Shown: positions 1-10,800 of the stretch, in pieces
Numbering within the stretch: the stretch's first letter is position 1
Layout of the letters: every line of letters starts with the position of its first letter
Assembly: GCA_001414345.1 (NCBI GenBank)
Contig: LLCB01000448.1
Span: forward strand, 1 to 35,499
DNA from: Hymenoscyphus infarciens
Taxonomy: Eukaryota > Ascomycota > Leotiomycetes > Helotiales > Helotiaceae
DNA length: 35,499 nucleotides
Reading direction: 5' to 3'
Notes under the pieces: generated by a model
What the model was told of the DNA's origin: nothing
The model's input: only the letters and a program-made list of their open reading frames with translations
The model's database searches: none
Translations under genes and position numbers: made by a program

Positions 1-30
1 TTCTTTTTATTTAAGAGGGGGGGGGGCGGG

Positions 31-61
<31 letters not shown>

Positions 62-540
62 ACCTCAGCTCGCTCTCGATGATATATACTTAGTGGTTTT
101 TTTTTTGTTTTTTTTGTTGTTGTTTGGAAATGGGGTTAGGGTTGGGGATGGTTAGCTGGTAGGGCATTTGGAACGGAGTTGGGTTGGGTTATGTTGTGTC
201 ATGTCATATCTTTGTTATTGCTTTTTTTTCTTCAGTCTTTTGGTTTTTCTTGGTTTTTCGGGCGCGATAGAGATACCATACCAGACTATACCAGACTATA
301 GTATACTATACTATACTAGACTATACTATTCCATACTATACTATACTATATACAAGTGCTGAGTGTAGAGTATAGAGTGTTGAGTGTAGAGTATTGAATA
401 TATAATAGTTTATTTTTTCTTTCTTTCTATTTCTTGAGTTATATCTAATATACTTTATTTATCTACTATAGAATTTGAAACGAATTTTTCCATCACTTAT
501 TAGACTATTAAAGCGTCCTGTATATATAAAAAGCCGGAAT
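1..540. repeat. Microsatellite-rich, gene-free start of window
   Basis: This stretch is simple sequence: a G-run followed by (GA)n at about 17-55, T-runs at 94-125, and a degenerate tract built from ACTATAC-like units at about 274-352. Open frames here are short and made of repeat-encoded residues, so I see no gene. A single TTAGGG-like motif near 135 is isolated and is not a telomere array. Confidence 0.8.
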
Positions 541-549
541 TAACTAATT

Positions 550-1246
550 CGTAAATCGTAAATCGTAAATCGTGAATTATAAAAGTTAAGTCTTTATAGC
601 TAGAGTAACTAAAGCTTTTAAGAGAGATAGCTAATTATGAGTTAAACTATATTATGCTATTCTCTTACTCTCTTACTCTCTTACTCTCTTATCCTTTTCT
701 TCTATATATTACGTATATTAAGAGAGTGTAGAAGAGTGTAGAAGAGAGTAGAAGAGGAATAATAGTAAGGTAAGAAGGTAAGTAAAGGAGAGAATAGAAG
801 AAGTTTAAAGTAAATATTCCTTTTACTCTTCTCTACTTTCCCTCTTCCGCTCTTCCTCTCTTCCTCTTTTTACTCTTATATTTTTATTTAAAAATAATAA
901 GGAGAATATAAGATAAGAGGTAAAGAATAGAGAGTAAGAATATAAGAGTAAGGAGGTATTATTACTACTATAGGCGTAATACTCGTTCTCTCTTCTTATC
1001 CTCTAATTCGTTGCTATAGATAGTCGTAATATAGAGAGAGAGAGAGAAGGAAGGAGAAGGAAGGAGAAGGAGAGAGAAGGAAGGAGAAGGAAGGAGAAGG
1101 AAGGAGAAGGAGAGAGAAGGAAGGAGAGAGAAGGAAGGAGAGAGAAGGAGAAGGAGAGAGAAGGAAGGAGAGAGAACTTAAATTAAAAAATATTGTATTT
1201 GATACTTATAAAAAGTAATACTTTGCGATTTACGATTTACGATTTA
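550..1246. repeat. AG/CT-biased block bounded by inverted 7-bp repeats
   Basis: The left edge (550-573) carries three tandem copies of CGTAAAT, and the right edge (about 1227-1245) carries the reverse complement, three copies of ACGATTT. Between them are pyrimidine-rich tracts (about 660-690 and 820-870) followed by purine-rich complements (720-790, 895-955), then a long degenerate GAGAAGGAAG array at 1036-1175. The strand asymmetry flips near 880-895. This could be a decayed foldback or terminal-inverted-repeat element, or only an expanded microsatellite. No coding sequence was seen. Confidence 0.5.
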
Positions 1247-1491
1247 GTCGTTTCTGACTTTTGGTACATACGAGATGCCGTACTTTGACGCCTCAAAATG
1301 CGTGCCCATTGGTTTCTTGGTAGTATTCATGGAATTCTTGATTGGGTTTCCGTAGCTTTCGAGTATGAGAGTGTTTTGCAACTCTTTGCTCATGAGTTCG
1401 ATTTAGACTAAAGGCGGGGTACACGACGTGCTAGCAATAAATAAAACCAGCACAGGCATCCTCCCTCAATACGAACCTCCAAATCTTCATC

Positions 1492-2605
1492 ATGGCAGAT
1501 TCGTTCAAGCTCAAGGGGGCACCCATTCCTGAGCTGAACACGGCAGTTCGAGCAATCGTTGGCATCGGTAATGGTCGTACCATCGAACGAGTATTATAGG
1601 CATCAGGAAGACTAAGCGAAGAGTCCCGAGAAAACAGACAACACCTCCGATGTCTACTCCACACACTTGCTCGCGACAATGATCAGGCGAAAGAAGGTCT
1701 CGAACAACTTGGTTTGATGCCAGAGGACCCGGATCGAGCGGTATGGAAGAGGCAGGAAGCGTTGAATGTCCAAGAACAGCGCGAGGCAGTGAAGAGAAAG
1801 AGGGATGCGGAGGAGCAAAAGAATGCAGCAGCCGAAAGACACCGAATTTACAAGGAATTATTAAGCGCGAAATGGCGGAGATGACAGAGATGGCGGAGAT
1901 AGTAGCCAGCAATTTTCCCCTACAGAGATGCCCACATGAGGATTTACGCATTGAAAAATACCGACAAAATATGCAGCGTCGAGAATACGAGGATAATGAA
2001 GAGGACCCGCGTTACTTGGATGAAGAATGCTGCGTCTGCTATGGAAAATACACCCCCGAGGAAGTCATCCACGTCAAAGATCCTATAAACGGAGAAACAC
2101 GCGTAGTCTTTTTATCCTACTATAAAACTCCTCGCTAATACGGAGAATGTATTCGAAAGATTGAACTATCCTGGTACGAAAGAACATCGCAGCTCATGGA
2201 TCGTTGCGAGAAACACCAAAAGATCTTTTGCGAAGCATGCAGGGTGTACTTTACACCAAACAGTGAGGGGGAGTCATATGTTGACTGGATGTTTGATGAT
2301 GACACTGGCAAGGTCCGAGTCGTTTGTGGACCTTGCCAAAAGGAGCAAAGTGAGCACCGTTGTGACTATCTGGCACTCTATCTGGTTTTCAAACACTATC
2401 TTAAGGGACAGGTAAGCTGGAATGATGATGGTAAAGTTGTTGGGTAGTTCGTCGCTGCGTTCGCCACCAGGAGAGGCCTCAATGTAAGTTTTGTGGTAAA
2501 AAAGGCTCGTTTGTGGGCGACTTTTGGGGTGGTGGGGAATTGTGTTGTCACGGATTTGTTTCGGTTGCCAGACTGGCTAAAAAGGGCTACTACAAGGGGA
2601 TGTAG
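1492..2605 (+). pseudogene. Cysteine-rich zinc-binding protein gene, apparently decayed
   Basis: The frame starts with ATG at 1492 (MADSFKLKG). It runs through an in-frame TAG at 1597-1599 into a basic, coiled-coil-like segment, then needs a frame change near 1865-1880, where an imperfect repeat of ATGGCGGAGATGACAGAG sits. The other frame encodes an acidic stretch and several metal-ligand pairs: CCVC near 2030, C-x2-H, C-x2-C near 2205-2240 and CGPC-x6-HRC near 2330-2360. Another stop (TAA) lies at 2136-2138. A convincing 59-bp intron (CAG/GTAAGC to CACCAG, 2412-2470) leads to a last exon with C-x2-C-G and a CCHG pair, ending at TAG 2603-2605. An in-phase intron at 2103-2159 with a weak GTAGTC donor would remove the second stop, but nothing plausible removes the first stop and the frameshift. 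The family is not recognised. It could still be intact if introns were missed. Confidence 0.55.
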
Positions 2606-3003
2606 AAAAAAGGGAAAGAACGGGCAGTGAGAGAGGAGATGATTATGTAGATGAGTTTATGAGACAGGCTAATTAACATGAATACGAGTCCCATTCTCGA
2701 ATTTTCCATCACAAGAACGAGACTGTTGAACGGAGTTTCTCTTATATTCTTCATCTACGGAATTCTTTTCTCACATGAATTTCGAGGAACGAATTGGTTG
2801 CTAGTACTAATAGTTCTGATGGGACTTGAGAGTGAAATTTCCCTCCACTTCACGTCGTCATCCTTCAAAGCTATACGTAGAGGGGAGGTATCCTTGGTCT
2901 TTTTTAGAATCCCACCCCATGTACCTATCCCTCATTTGACAAACTGGCAATTCTACAATCTTATCATATGAAGGTGCTTCGGATTCCTGAAACCTTCAAG
3001 CTC
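2606..3003. other. Intergenic, no gene seen
   Basis: About 400 bp lie between the end of the zinc-binding pseudogene and the stop codon of the convergent minus-strand gene. An open frame at 2678-2971 encodes a hydrophobic peptide without recognisable features or splice context. I take it as chance. Confidence 0.6.
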
Positions 3004-3996
3004 TCACAAAATTTCTTCTTGATCAGTCGCTTGAGTCCAATTCTCCGACACCCCAAACAAGACCGTCGCATCCTCCATCTTCATCCCGAACCTCCACCTC
3101 CCAATCCCCGGCCACCAATTCTCATATCCCGTGCTCACCATCTCATTCCCCTCCTCTCTCTCTAGCAAAGCATCAGATTCCGTAGCTTCGCCACTTTTTA
3201 AATCCCACCATCCTAAAGATGTCTTTGAAGATTTTATCACTGGGAGACTTTTGCACCATTGATCAGTTCCAACAAGTTCATTCAACGCCCCTTTCCCTTC
3301 TGGAAGAGGGGGTTGTACTAGGCTGAGATCGAGACCTAGATACTTGAAAGTCTCCGTGGAAGCTGGGAAACTCGGGGTGTAGGAAATGGGTTTGTAGGTT
3401 GCTGAGAAGAAGGGGATTTCGCTTATTTTGGACTCAATTCCGGTATTGTCTGTTTCCATGGGGTAGATTGTGATTTTCGTTGCTCCGTTGGGGCGGTCTT
3501 GGAAGGTAAAGCGGGCTAGGTGTTTGGGGATGTTCCAATCTGTGTTCTATCAGTATTTCCTCAGTCATTCATATCTCCCTTGATTAAACAAAATATGAAG
3601 AGATAATTTACTCTTCCTCCCATTCCAACAAGTCTTTTCTTGGCTAACATAAATCCTCGTAAGTTTCAAATTTCTCCTACTCTCCGTATCCACCCACCCC
3701 CCATATTTCGACGGGGCGTCAAAAGGATACTCAAATTTCCCAGGTACGATGAGAAGTTCATCATAAGGACCAACAGGCGATTCCGAATATCGGAGTACTT
3801 GTACAAGTGCCAATCCGCCAACAAACTTATCTTCCGAGAAACTAGAATTTGCTTCGAGGGGGGCGTAGAGGAACGATTTGTTTCCGGACAGTTTCCTGGC
3901 TTCACTTGAGGTTATGTAGAGAAGGAAGGAATAGACTGTTGCCTTTAAAGTCCATGGTGCGGGAGCGGGCTCGATGGATGGGGGTGTTGAGGGCAT
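3004..3996 (-). CDS. Acetoacetate decarboxylase-fold protein
   Basis: Two exons, 3996-3612 and 3539-3004, are joined over a 72-bp intron (donor GTAAAT, acceptor ACAG), giving 306 residues. The junction restores CWNGRKNWNIPKHLARF, which supports the splice. The protein shows the pattern of the fungal acetoacetate decarboxylase-like beta-barrel group: an N-terminal PWTL, then GGLALVQVLRY, the signature-like GPYDELLIVPGKFEYP, and an RIYVSQEKTCWNGR strand leading into the second half. The Lys of the bacterial decarboxylase cannot be assigned with confidence, so the reaction is unknown. Many fungal relatives are only 'hypothetical'. ATG 3996 (MPSTPP) is used; an in-frame upstream extension to 4116 lacks conserved features. 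No signal peptide is visible. It is divergent from the gene at 4208, with about 210 bp between starts. Confidence 0.75.
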
Positions 3997-4114
3997 TTTT
4001 TGCGGTGAAAGTGAGGGGTATGAGATGAGCTGAAGTTTTGAGGTTACATGAATTTCAGCCACCAAACAGGGGGTGCGGAACTCGGGAAAGGGGGTGGTTG
4101 CACAGTATCGCCCC

Positions 4115-4144
4115 ACTTGAACTTGAACTTGAACTTGAACTTGA
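4115..4144. repeat. (ACTTGA)5 hexanucleotide repeat in divergent promoter
   Basis: Five perfect tandem copies of ACTTGA sit in the 211-bp gap between two divergent start codons (3996 on minus, 4208 on plus). A sixth, imperfect unit follows. It may influence promoter spacing; that is inference. Confidence 0.85.
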
Positions 4145-4207
4145 GGTTTGTTTTGTTTGCTTCAATATATAGAATCAATAGATACCCACGAGACGAGGCC
4201 TACAAAA

Positions 4208-4748
4208 ATGTCTATCGGCGACAGGATATCGGCTACCATCGTGCAACAACGCATGAACGAGGTGGTAGGCACAATGCACTGGTCCCCCCACAATGAACAA
4301 TGGTCGAACCTGTTGGTATGTACACATTACACTCCCTATCTTTGTTTCTTCATCTCACCCATTGTGGATAGCGAGCTCGTAATGCATTCATCAAGCATAG
4401 GATCAAGCAAGCGGGCTATTCAATACCTGAGTTTAAAGCTCTTGCGAAACCACAGCGACGATACCAGATTGCACGTTTGCAGTTTGCATTCTCGGCTGAA
4501 TTCTTTCGATTTTCTCGCGATGGTAGTTGGATGCAGAAGGCTGTTACTGAGAATGAGGGGTGGATACATGTACCTGGTATGCGAGAATGGCATGTTCGCG
4601 CTAGTCTTCGGGCATTGGAGCACTCGAAGTGGACTGTTCGTAAGTTTACACTCAAAGTTCAGATCTGTTGAACTAATCTTTTTGTCTAGGTGCTACGCAA
4701 ACGCCACTTGAGGAAGGGTGTTCTGTCGCTAGGTCAGAGAATGTGTAG
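4208..4748 (+). CDS. Small conserved-looking protein of unknown function
   Basis: Three exons, 4208-4315, 4372-4639 and 4690-4748, encode 144 residues. Intron 1 (56 bp) has donor GTATGT and ends GATAG. Intron 2 (50 bp) has a perfect GTAAGT donor, a CTAAT branch-like sequence and TCTAG. Both junctions keep frame, which is strong evidence for a real gene. The protein starts MSIGDRISATIVQQRMNEVV, continues through a basic segment (HRIKQAGYSIPEFKALAKPQ) and an aromatic stretch (FAFSAEFFRFSRDGSWMQKA), and ends in a short polar tail. I see no signal peptide, membrane segment or known motif. It may share its promoter with the acetoacetate-decarboxylase-fold gene. Exon 1 is exactly 36 codons, phase 0. 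Confidence 0.7.
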
Positions 4749-5342
4749 TATGAAATAAGTGGAATGTGGGGAGTGGTCTGGTACACTCTATTCACCAGTT
4801 ATTTAATTGACAATTTATGTCACAATTTCAATCTACAGAGTGATGAGTCGAGTAATTTTAACCCTTAAATTATATTGCCCGAGAATGAGTAGGTCAATTA
4901 AGTTAATTAAGTAAAGTTCCATATGCTTTTGAACTGTAGAGTACATGATAAGTATTTAATATACCTCAATAATATATACTTAGCAAGATTAAGTAAAAAT
5001 TCTTCAAAAGATGTAATTGCTTTCATGAAAATTACAACCAAGTAGTTATAGACTTGTGTCGAAATCAGTGTGTCTACAGAATTGAATTCCATAATTGGTG
5101 AATACAGCATACAAGGTCTTATTGTCCATTTGTCAATCCAAGAATATCGACAACTCGAGATGGAATTCCGGCAAATAAATATATACAAGAACACACTTCC
5201 CCAAGCCACAACTGTATACTCGATGAAAGGGAGGTCTCCAATCCAAGCACTGAAAGAAAAGAAAATCAACAACCATTTACAAGCCCCATTTCATTGCCTA
5301 TCAAGCCAAGGAAGGATAGACCGACGAGGTTTCTTCCAAATT
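4749..5342. other. AT-rich intergenic spacer
   Basis: This spacer lies between the 3' ends of two convergent genes and is AT-rich. The 121-residue minus-strand frame at 4907-5272 is rich in Tyr, Ile and Phe with no family resemblance or splice support, so it is not annotated as a gene. Confidence 0.6.
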
Positions 5343-6191
5343 CTATCCCGTACAATATCCAACCTTAGCTGGTTCACAGCCACCAGCACACCCACTATAC
5401 AAGACGCAAGGGTGAGAGGTATCGTAGCAGACATCCTTAAGAGTCGCAGTATCCCCGTAGTTGGAGTTGATGCCAGCAAGCTCCCCGCCCTTAACAGCAG
5501 TGACGCCTTCGATGTAAACATTTCGCTTACACTGTTTGGAGCACTATTTCCGACGAAAAATTAGCCTCAATTAATTTCTGCCTGCCCCACGTGAAGGAAC
5601 CGGATGAATGAAAAGAGAAAACGTACATTTCCACAACTCCGATAAAGTTTCCCATAATCATTAACATAGAAGTTAATGATATTCACAGTCCCACAACCAT
5701 TATGTTGCACCACCTTATCCGAAGCTTTATAGGCCCCTCCCCCAATAATCCACGACTCCTGGCCCGCGACATCATTCTTAATCGTAAGGGCATCCTCACA
5801 AACATCCTCCCACCAAACGAATTCGAGGGTACAAGGTCCGTTGCAATGGACTCCTTCAGCTTGATTCTTGCCAATGATGACGTTTTTCAATGTTGCCCCA
5901 GATTGGAGGTAGAAGACTGCGTCTTTATAATCTGTTTGTTTGTGGATCAGTCTGGAAGTTCTGCATGGGCGTGAGGGAGGGGGACTGACCCCCTTCAGTT
6001 TGACCGTTGCACGCTCCAGATCCGCGATCGTACTTTGCCCATCCTCCATCGAAGGTGGTGCCTGCGGGGACAACGATAACAGCACTGCTGCTATTGGTCG
6101 AAGTAGGTGTTGGAAGACCTCCAGTATAACCATTGCAAGCAAGTACCGAGGGCATCAGAGCCCCAAGGGCAAGGGCGAAATGAGAAAGCAT
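5343..6191 (-). CDS. Secreted pectate lyase, polysaccharide lyase family 3
   Basis: Three exons, 6191-5990, 5931-5627 and 5543-5343, encode 235 residues, the usual size for fungal PL3. Introns are 58 bp (GTCAGT...ACAG) and 83 bp (GTACGT...ATAG). The protein cleaves pectate by beta-elimination, normally Ca-dependent, outside the cell. A signal peptide fits residues 1-18 ([18 protein letters not shown]). PL3 hallmarks in order are [66 protein letters not shown], the [17 protein letters not shown] strand and a Cys-rich end ([19 protein letters not shown]). The EDALTIK acidic cluster and the K-x-x-x-H/R-x-N-G region carry the family's Ca-binding and catalytic residues. Start ATG 6191 is chosen because the signal peptide begins there; the in-frame extension to 6257 would bury it. 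It fits a plant-cell-wall-degrading fungus. Confidence 0.95.
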
Positions 6192-6287
6192 TTTGATTGG
6201 ATACAACAGTTTTGCTGTTTTGGAAAGAGAAGTGATCTGAGCTGATGAAAAGAGCAAGATCTCCTTGCGAAATTGAGAAGATAGGTA

Positions 6288-6295
6288 TCTATATA
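6288..6295 (-). promoter_or_regulatory. TATA-like box of the pectate lyase gene
   Basis: On the minus strand TATATAGA lies about 100 bp upstream of the pectate lyase ATG, a reasonable place for a fungal TATA element. The assignment rests on position and sequence only. Confidence 0.4.
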
Positions 6296-6399
6296 ATCAC
6301 GCAATACGGAGAAATAACAGCAGTAACAAAAATACCAAGACTCTCCTCTCAGAGAAATGGCTTGAAATTCTTGCGCCTATCAATTCATCAAACTTCTTC

Positions 6400-6597
6400 T
6401 CAACCTTCCTGCTCGATGGCAACTTGCCCTATTTCGTCCTCGGTGACTCCTTCCTTGCCTTCATCGTATTCCCCCTCAAGATGGGGGATGTAACTCCGAA
6501 ACAAAGAACTCCAGTAATAGCAAACCAAAGCGAAAAGCCAAGAAAGCAGCAGCCAAGGAAAAAAAGCAAAAGCCAAGAGAGATAAAGTACTTGACAT
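6400..6597 (-). CDS. Possible small membrane protein (65 residues)
   Basis: From an ATG at 6597 a 65-residue frame encodes one long hydrophobic stretch (LLAFAFFPWLLLSWLFALVC, residues 7-26), an aromatic/basic turn (YYWSSLFRSY) and a strongly acidic tail ending in GQVAIEQEG. A single-pass membrane topology is possible. There is no splice or family evidence, and a second minus-strand frame overlapping it (6476-6712) begins with GTG. It may be chance. Confidence 0.2.
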   Translation of the reverse strand: MSSTLSLLAFAFFPWLLLSWLFALVCYYWSSLFRSYIPHLEGEYDEGKEGVTEDEIGQVAIEQEG

Positions 6598-7802
6598 AAA
6601 ACTCGGTTGAATCAAGTTTGCATCCAAGTTCACGATCGTACGTTCCTATAAAAAGGCCTGTAGCCAAGACCATACCAAGATGGGGGGCTTGTGTGGATGC
6701 GTGGAGCCTCACCGCAGAAATAGCAAGTTTGGATGAGGATAAGCATTACAAGAAAGGACGAGATCAAAGGAAAAGAAGGACATACTTCTGAGAAGTAGAA
6801 AAATTGTAAACAAATTTTTCTAAAAGAAAGACTTGGGCAGACACTTGTCTAGTCATTCAAGTCGAAACCCAACTCTCCACTCATCACTTAACATTTCCCC
6901 AACAACAAACACCCTCTCTCACACAACAGGGAACTCATTTCCCCGAACCCCCATGATAAAGCCATCCATAAATCCCCTTTCCATCCACCCAAGCCCCCTT
7001 ACTCTTCCCTAATCCGTCACTTACCTGTTCGTACAAGGGCCTTATCTCGCTACCCCGCAACCCACCCACACCCGCCCCCAAAATCCGGGGTAAGTAAAAG
7101 GCAATCAATGTAGGGCAAGCAATCGTGGGGAAATCTTCTCTCGCCTTAATTTCTCCGAGCGGGTTGATAGATCACTTGGTGCAACAGCTAGTCAAAATCT
7201 TATGCGTTGTCCTCTACATATGATTGATGTCCACATGCTTTTACCAGGAACGGAGGAAGGAATCCGCGTTAGGCGAACCCTGTTGGCGTCAACCAATGAA
7301 CTGTTTATTTAGCTCTCGCGTGGTTGGATTTTGACTTATCAAGTAATTGCTTTTTGCCCAGAAGGACAGGGAGTGATAGATATGGGGTGACATACTGTTT
7401 AAGTTCAAAAGCGCACCAATCACGAACTAGAAAAGTCAACTCTGAACCCCATGAGGGGTGGCATGCTTTATTCGCTAATTATAGAATGGACCAACTCTGT
7501 CTAGACATACCTTAAACTCGCTATAGTTTATTGAAATAACTCAAGTCTTCTAAATTATGTAGAGTATTCATAATAAATAAACCCTACTTGGATAAGCACC
7601 TTATACAATTCAACAATCGGTGAATAAAGCATTACAATGGACGTACCTATCTTATCAAAACCCCCACACACCAATAGCAACTTCCCCTTTGAGATAATTT
7701 CGTGTATTATTATTGTAAATCTCTCTAAACCATGCCCCCCTCTCAGAGAATCCCTCTACCCAAAATATGTATCACCCATCTATGTACCCTTCAAACAACC
7801 CT
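6598..7802. other. Intergenic region, no supported gene
   Basis: About 1.2 kb lie between the pectate lyase upstream region and the lipase stop codon. Parts are C-rich (6880-7090, 7730-7800). Short frames at 7324-7515 and 7637-8007 are shadows or proline-rich artefacts of the C-rich strand. The 11-bp unit CCCTTCAAACA is duplicated at about 7789-7810, next to the lipase stop. Confidence 0.6.
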
Positions 7803-10800
7803 TCAAACAGCCTCCCCCCTCCCCTCCCCCCTCCCCTCCCCTTTATCCACAGAAGACCTCACCGCCTCACTCCCCACAACCGGATCCCCCGACGACGAAA
7901 TCCCCAATCCCATCCCTGCAACCTCACCACCAAGCACCCTCTCAACAGCCCCATCACTCTCACCCACCACACTACTCGCCCCGGGACTTCTAGAACCCTT
8001 ACTCTGAGCCCTCGCCTTCCCAAGAAAACCATCAATCTCCTTAGGATGCGTACCCCTCGGGCTAGTCGCCCCCTTACCCGCGATAGCCTCCGTCCAATTC
8101 CAGCCCCCTCCCCCTTTTCCTTTTTCCCTAGGCGATAATTTCCCCTTCATCTGCATCTCAGATGGCGACTGCGGAAAAATCGAGTCCTCGAAATCATCGC
8201 TTTCATCCGCTGAGTCAACCCAGTCCCTCTCAGACCACCCTTCGCTTTCATTCCCAGAACGTTCATAGGTCATCGCTCTATTGAGAGATTTCCCTAGCTG
8301 GCTGTTGGGTTTGGGCGAAGAGTGTAGTGCTGGTACGCTGTCGGTTGCTTCGCGATTTTCCGAATCGGTGCGGTCTTGTCGTTTGAGCATGTGGATTTGA
8401 TTGGTACTTCCACCTTTTGTTTCGTTTCCCTCGCTGTCTGGAGCCTCATTTTCTCCTTTGGCGCGTTGAGCGTTGGATTCTTGTTCATCTGGGATATTGG
8501 CTACTGCTGCGTCGCTAAAGTGTGTCTCGCACATATGTTTGACGACTGGCCAACCATAGGCATTGGCAAACATCCGTCGGACAATCATGTTGTTATGTGC
8601 ATCGGGCTCCAAACTGACGAGGACCTTTCGCCATGAGAGATCTCGGTGGTAGGCTCGAGCAATTTTTTCTTCTACTTTCATGGCACTACCATCGATGACA
8701 TCTCGAGGATCCTTATCGGGATTGGTATTCTTGGTGTCATCGTAATCTCGAGTGGATGAAGCAGTCGAGAGATTACTTTCCGCACGATTGACAGACGGGT
8801 TTCCAGGGCCAGCTTGACTGAAATTCGAAGTAGAACGTCGAGCCAACAAGCCCGTAGGTCGTTTCTTGAGAGGGGGTGCTGGTATATCAGAAGGATGATA
8901 AACACGGTCATGGAATATAGCTCGAGCTCTCGATTCTGGATTGATCAAGAATTCAGCTGAAGGGAGAGGAGGCTTGAGAATATCTCCTGCGGCTTCGAAA
9001 AAAGTGGTTTTGGGAGGAGCAGAAACACGCAGATGTTCCTCTTCATCGGAATGACCAGCAGTAGCTTTCCCGGGCTTTCTCGGAGACGAGGGTGTTTGCG
9101 TGATGGAGGGCGCAGAGCTACTGCTGTTGATTTTCAGAGTTTGGCTTCTATGATAAATTTTGCTATGTTTGGGTTGAGATTGCAGTTTGGGCGAACTGCT
9201 TGGCTGGAAGAATTTGACAAAACTAGAGAATGGACCATCTGTCTGAGATTGCGATTGGGGTTGAGGTGTATCGCCATCGCTGTTTGTAGACCTGAGTGAA
9301 CTAGATCGCTCGCGTGTGAAGGAGGCCCCCCTGACGCTCCGATTATCGTCTCTCGTAGCATATGGAGGAGGCTGTGGGACTTCGTCCCCGTGCCCTTGCT
9401 GTGTTGGAGTATTGTTTCCAGAATCATCATTATCGTTATTCGTGTTATCATAAGCTTCTGAGAAGGTACGAGCCATCGGTGAGACGGTATTTTGACCAGT
9501 GAGCTCAGCCCAACCCCATCCTGCGACTGTACCAACAAGACCATTCTCTCGTCGAGCTTTCTCTACACGACCGAGACCCTGCCAATCAAGAAATAACAAG
9601 CAACTCGTACGCAGTGGCACGATTCCATCATTCACAACGTTTGAGTAAACCGTCCGATTCCTGAACTTCTTCAGCACGGTATGCGCTGGGCCGGTAGGTA
9701 AAATTCTCAAGAGCGGTTTCGATTCTGGCGGACTTTGACCGTCGAGCTTCTGTGCATTTTCACCAATCCCACCAACTATCGCACCCCATCCACTACGAGC
9801 AATTGTTGGGGCTCGCCATGTCAATCCAAGATCCTGTCCGGTACGTCCAACCAAGCCAAAATCAAGAGCAAATTTGACATACAGAGGATTCTCATTGCTC
9901 AAGCCTAAAAAGGGCGAGGCTAGAGCAACAAAATTTATCGGCTTGATATGATCAAAGAACTCGGGAGAGTGCTTCTGGATATATGCCACGGCATACGTCT
10001 GTACCAGACCACCAAGAGAATGAGCAATGAAACTAATGCTGGTGATCTTGTACGCAGACTTTGGAGTGGTATCAGGGTCCTTGTGAATGGTGCTATGGCT
10101 ATGAGTCGCCGGTCCTTTGCCTCCCACATTCGCAGAATGCGATGAGGTGGGTCTCACAGCATGGGAAATAGCTTCAGCCGTTGATTTTTTTGTAACTGGC
10201 CGGTAAGGTTGGTCTGGATATGTCATGGCCAGTACATACTTGGCCAATCGTTTCCCGAGATATTTTATTCCTCTTTCTGTTCGAGTAGCATTCCCAGAGA
10301 ACCCTCGAACGATGATTTCCTCCTCAACTTCATCATCATCCGAATTGTCGTCCCAAATTTCACTGGAAAGCTCTCCTTCTCCGGCAGAGCTTCCCCCATT
10401 ACCATTTTTGCCCTCCTGTTCTGAACTGGCAGCTTTTCGCTGCTCTCTCCTTTTCGCCCGTCGAACTTTGGCGTCTATTTTCCCCTGTCTTGCTGTGGCA
10501 TCTATGCTTTCCTTCATGTACAACATATCCGCTCCAAGATTGCCATGCAGACCATGGGTCAATATGACCAAATGAACCTTCTTCTGCCTCTTCCTCCTAT
10601 GTATTTCTTCCGTCTCATCTGGACCATCCACGGCTTTCTCCACCGGAGCATCTTTGCTCTTGTGTTTCGCAGCATCTTTGTGGGCGCGAGGCCACTCGGG
10701 CATTGGAGGTGTATTCCAAAGACTAGCCGTATCGTCCACGCGCATTTTGATAGCCTTCGAGTAAATCCCCTTTGGTTGAGCGCCATGATGTCCATCCTTC

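Noticed and set aside
130..150. Telomere-like GGGTTAGGG
   Set aside because: Single occurrence without tandem repetition.
168..362. 64-residue open frame on plus
   Set aside because: Encoded by T-rich and ACTATAC microsatellite sequence; the Tyr-rich tail is a repeat translation.
1511..1951. 146-residue minus-strand frame
   Set aside because: Antisense to the zinc-binding gene, whose sense frame carries the Cys/His pairs and a good intron.
2678..2971. 97-residue plus-strand frame
   Set aside because: No family features, no splice context, composition like chance; lies in a 3' intergenic gap.
6476..6712. 78-residue hydrophobic minus-strand frame
   Set aside because: Starts with GTG, which a fungal nuclear gene would not normally use, and overlaps another candidate in a different frame.
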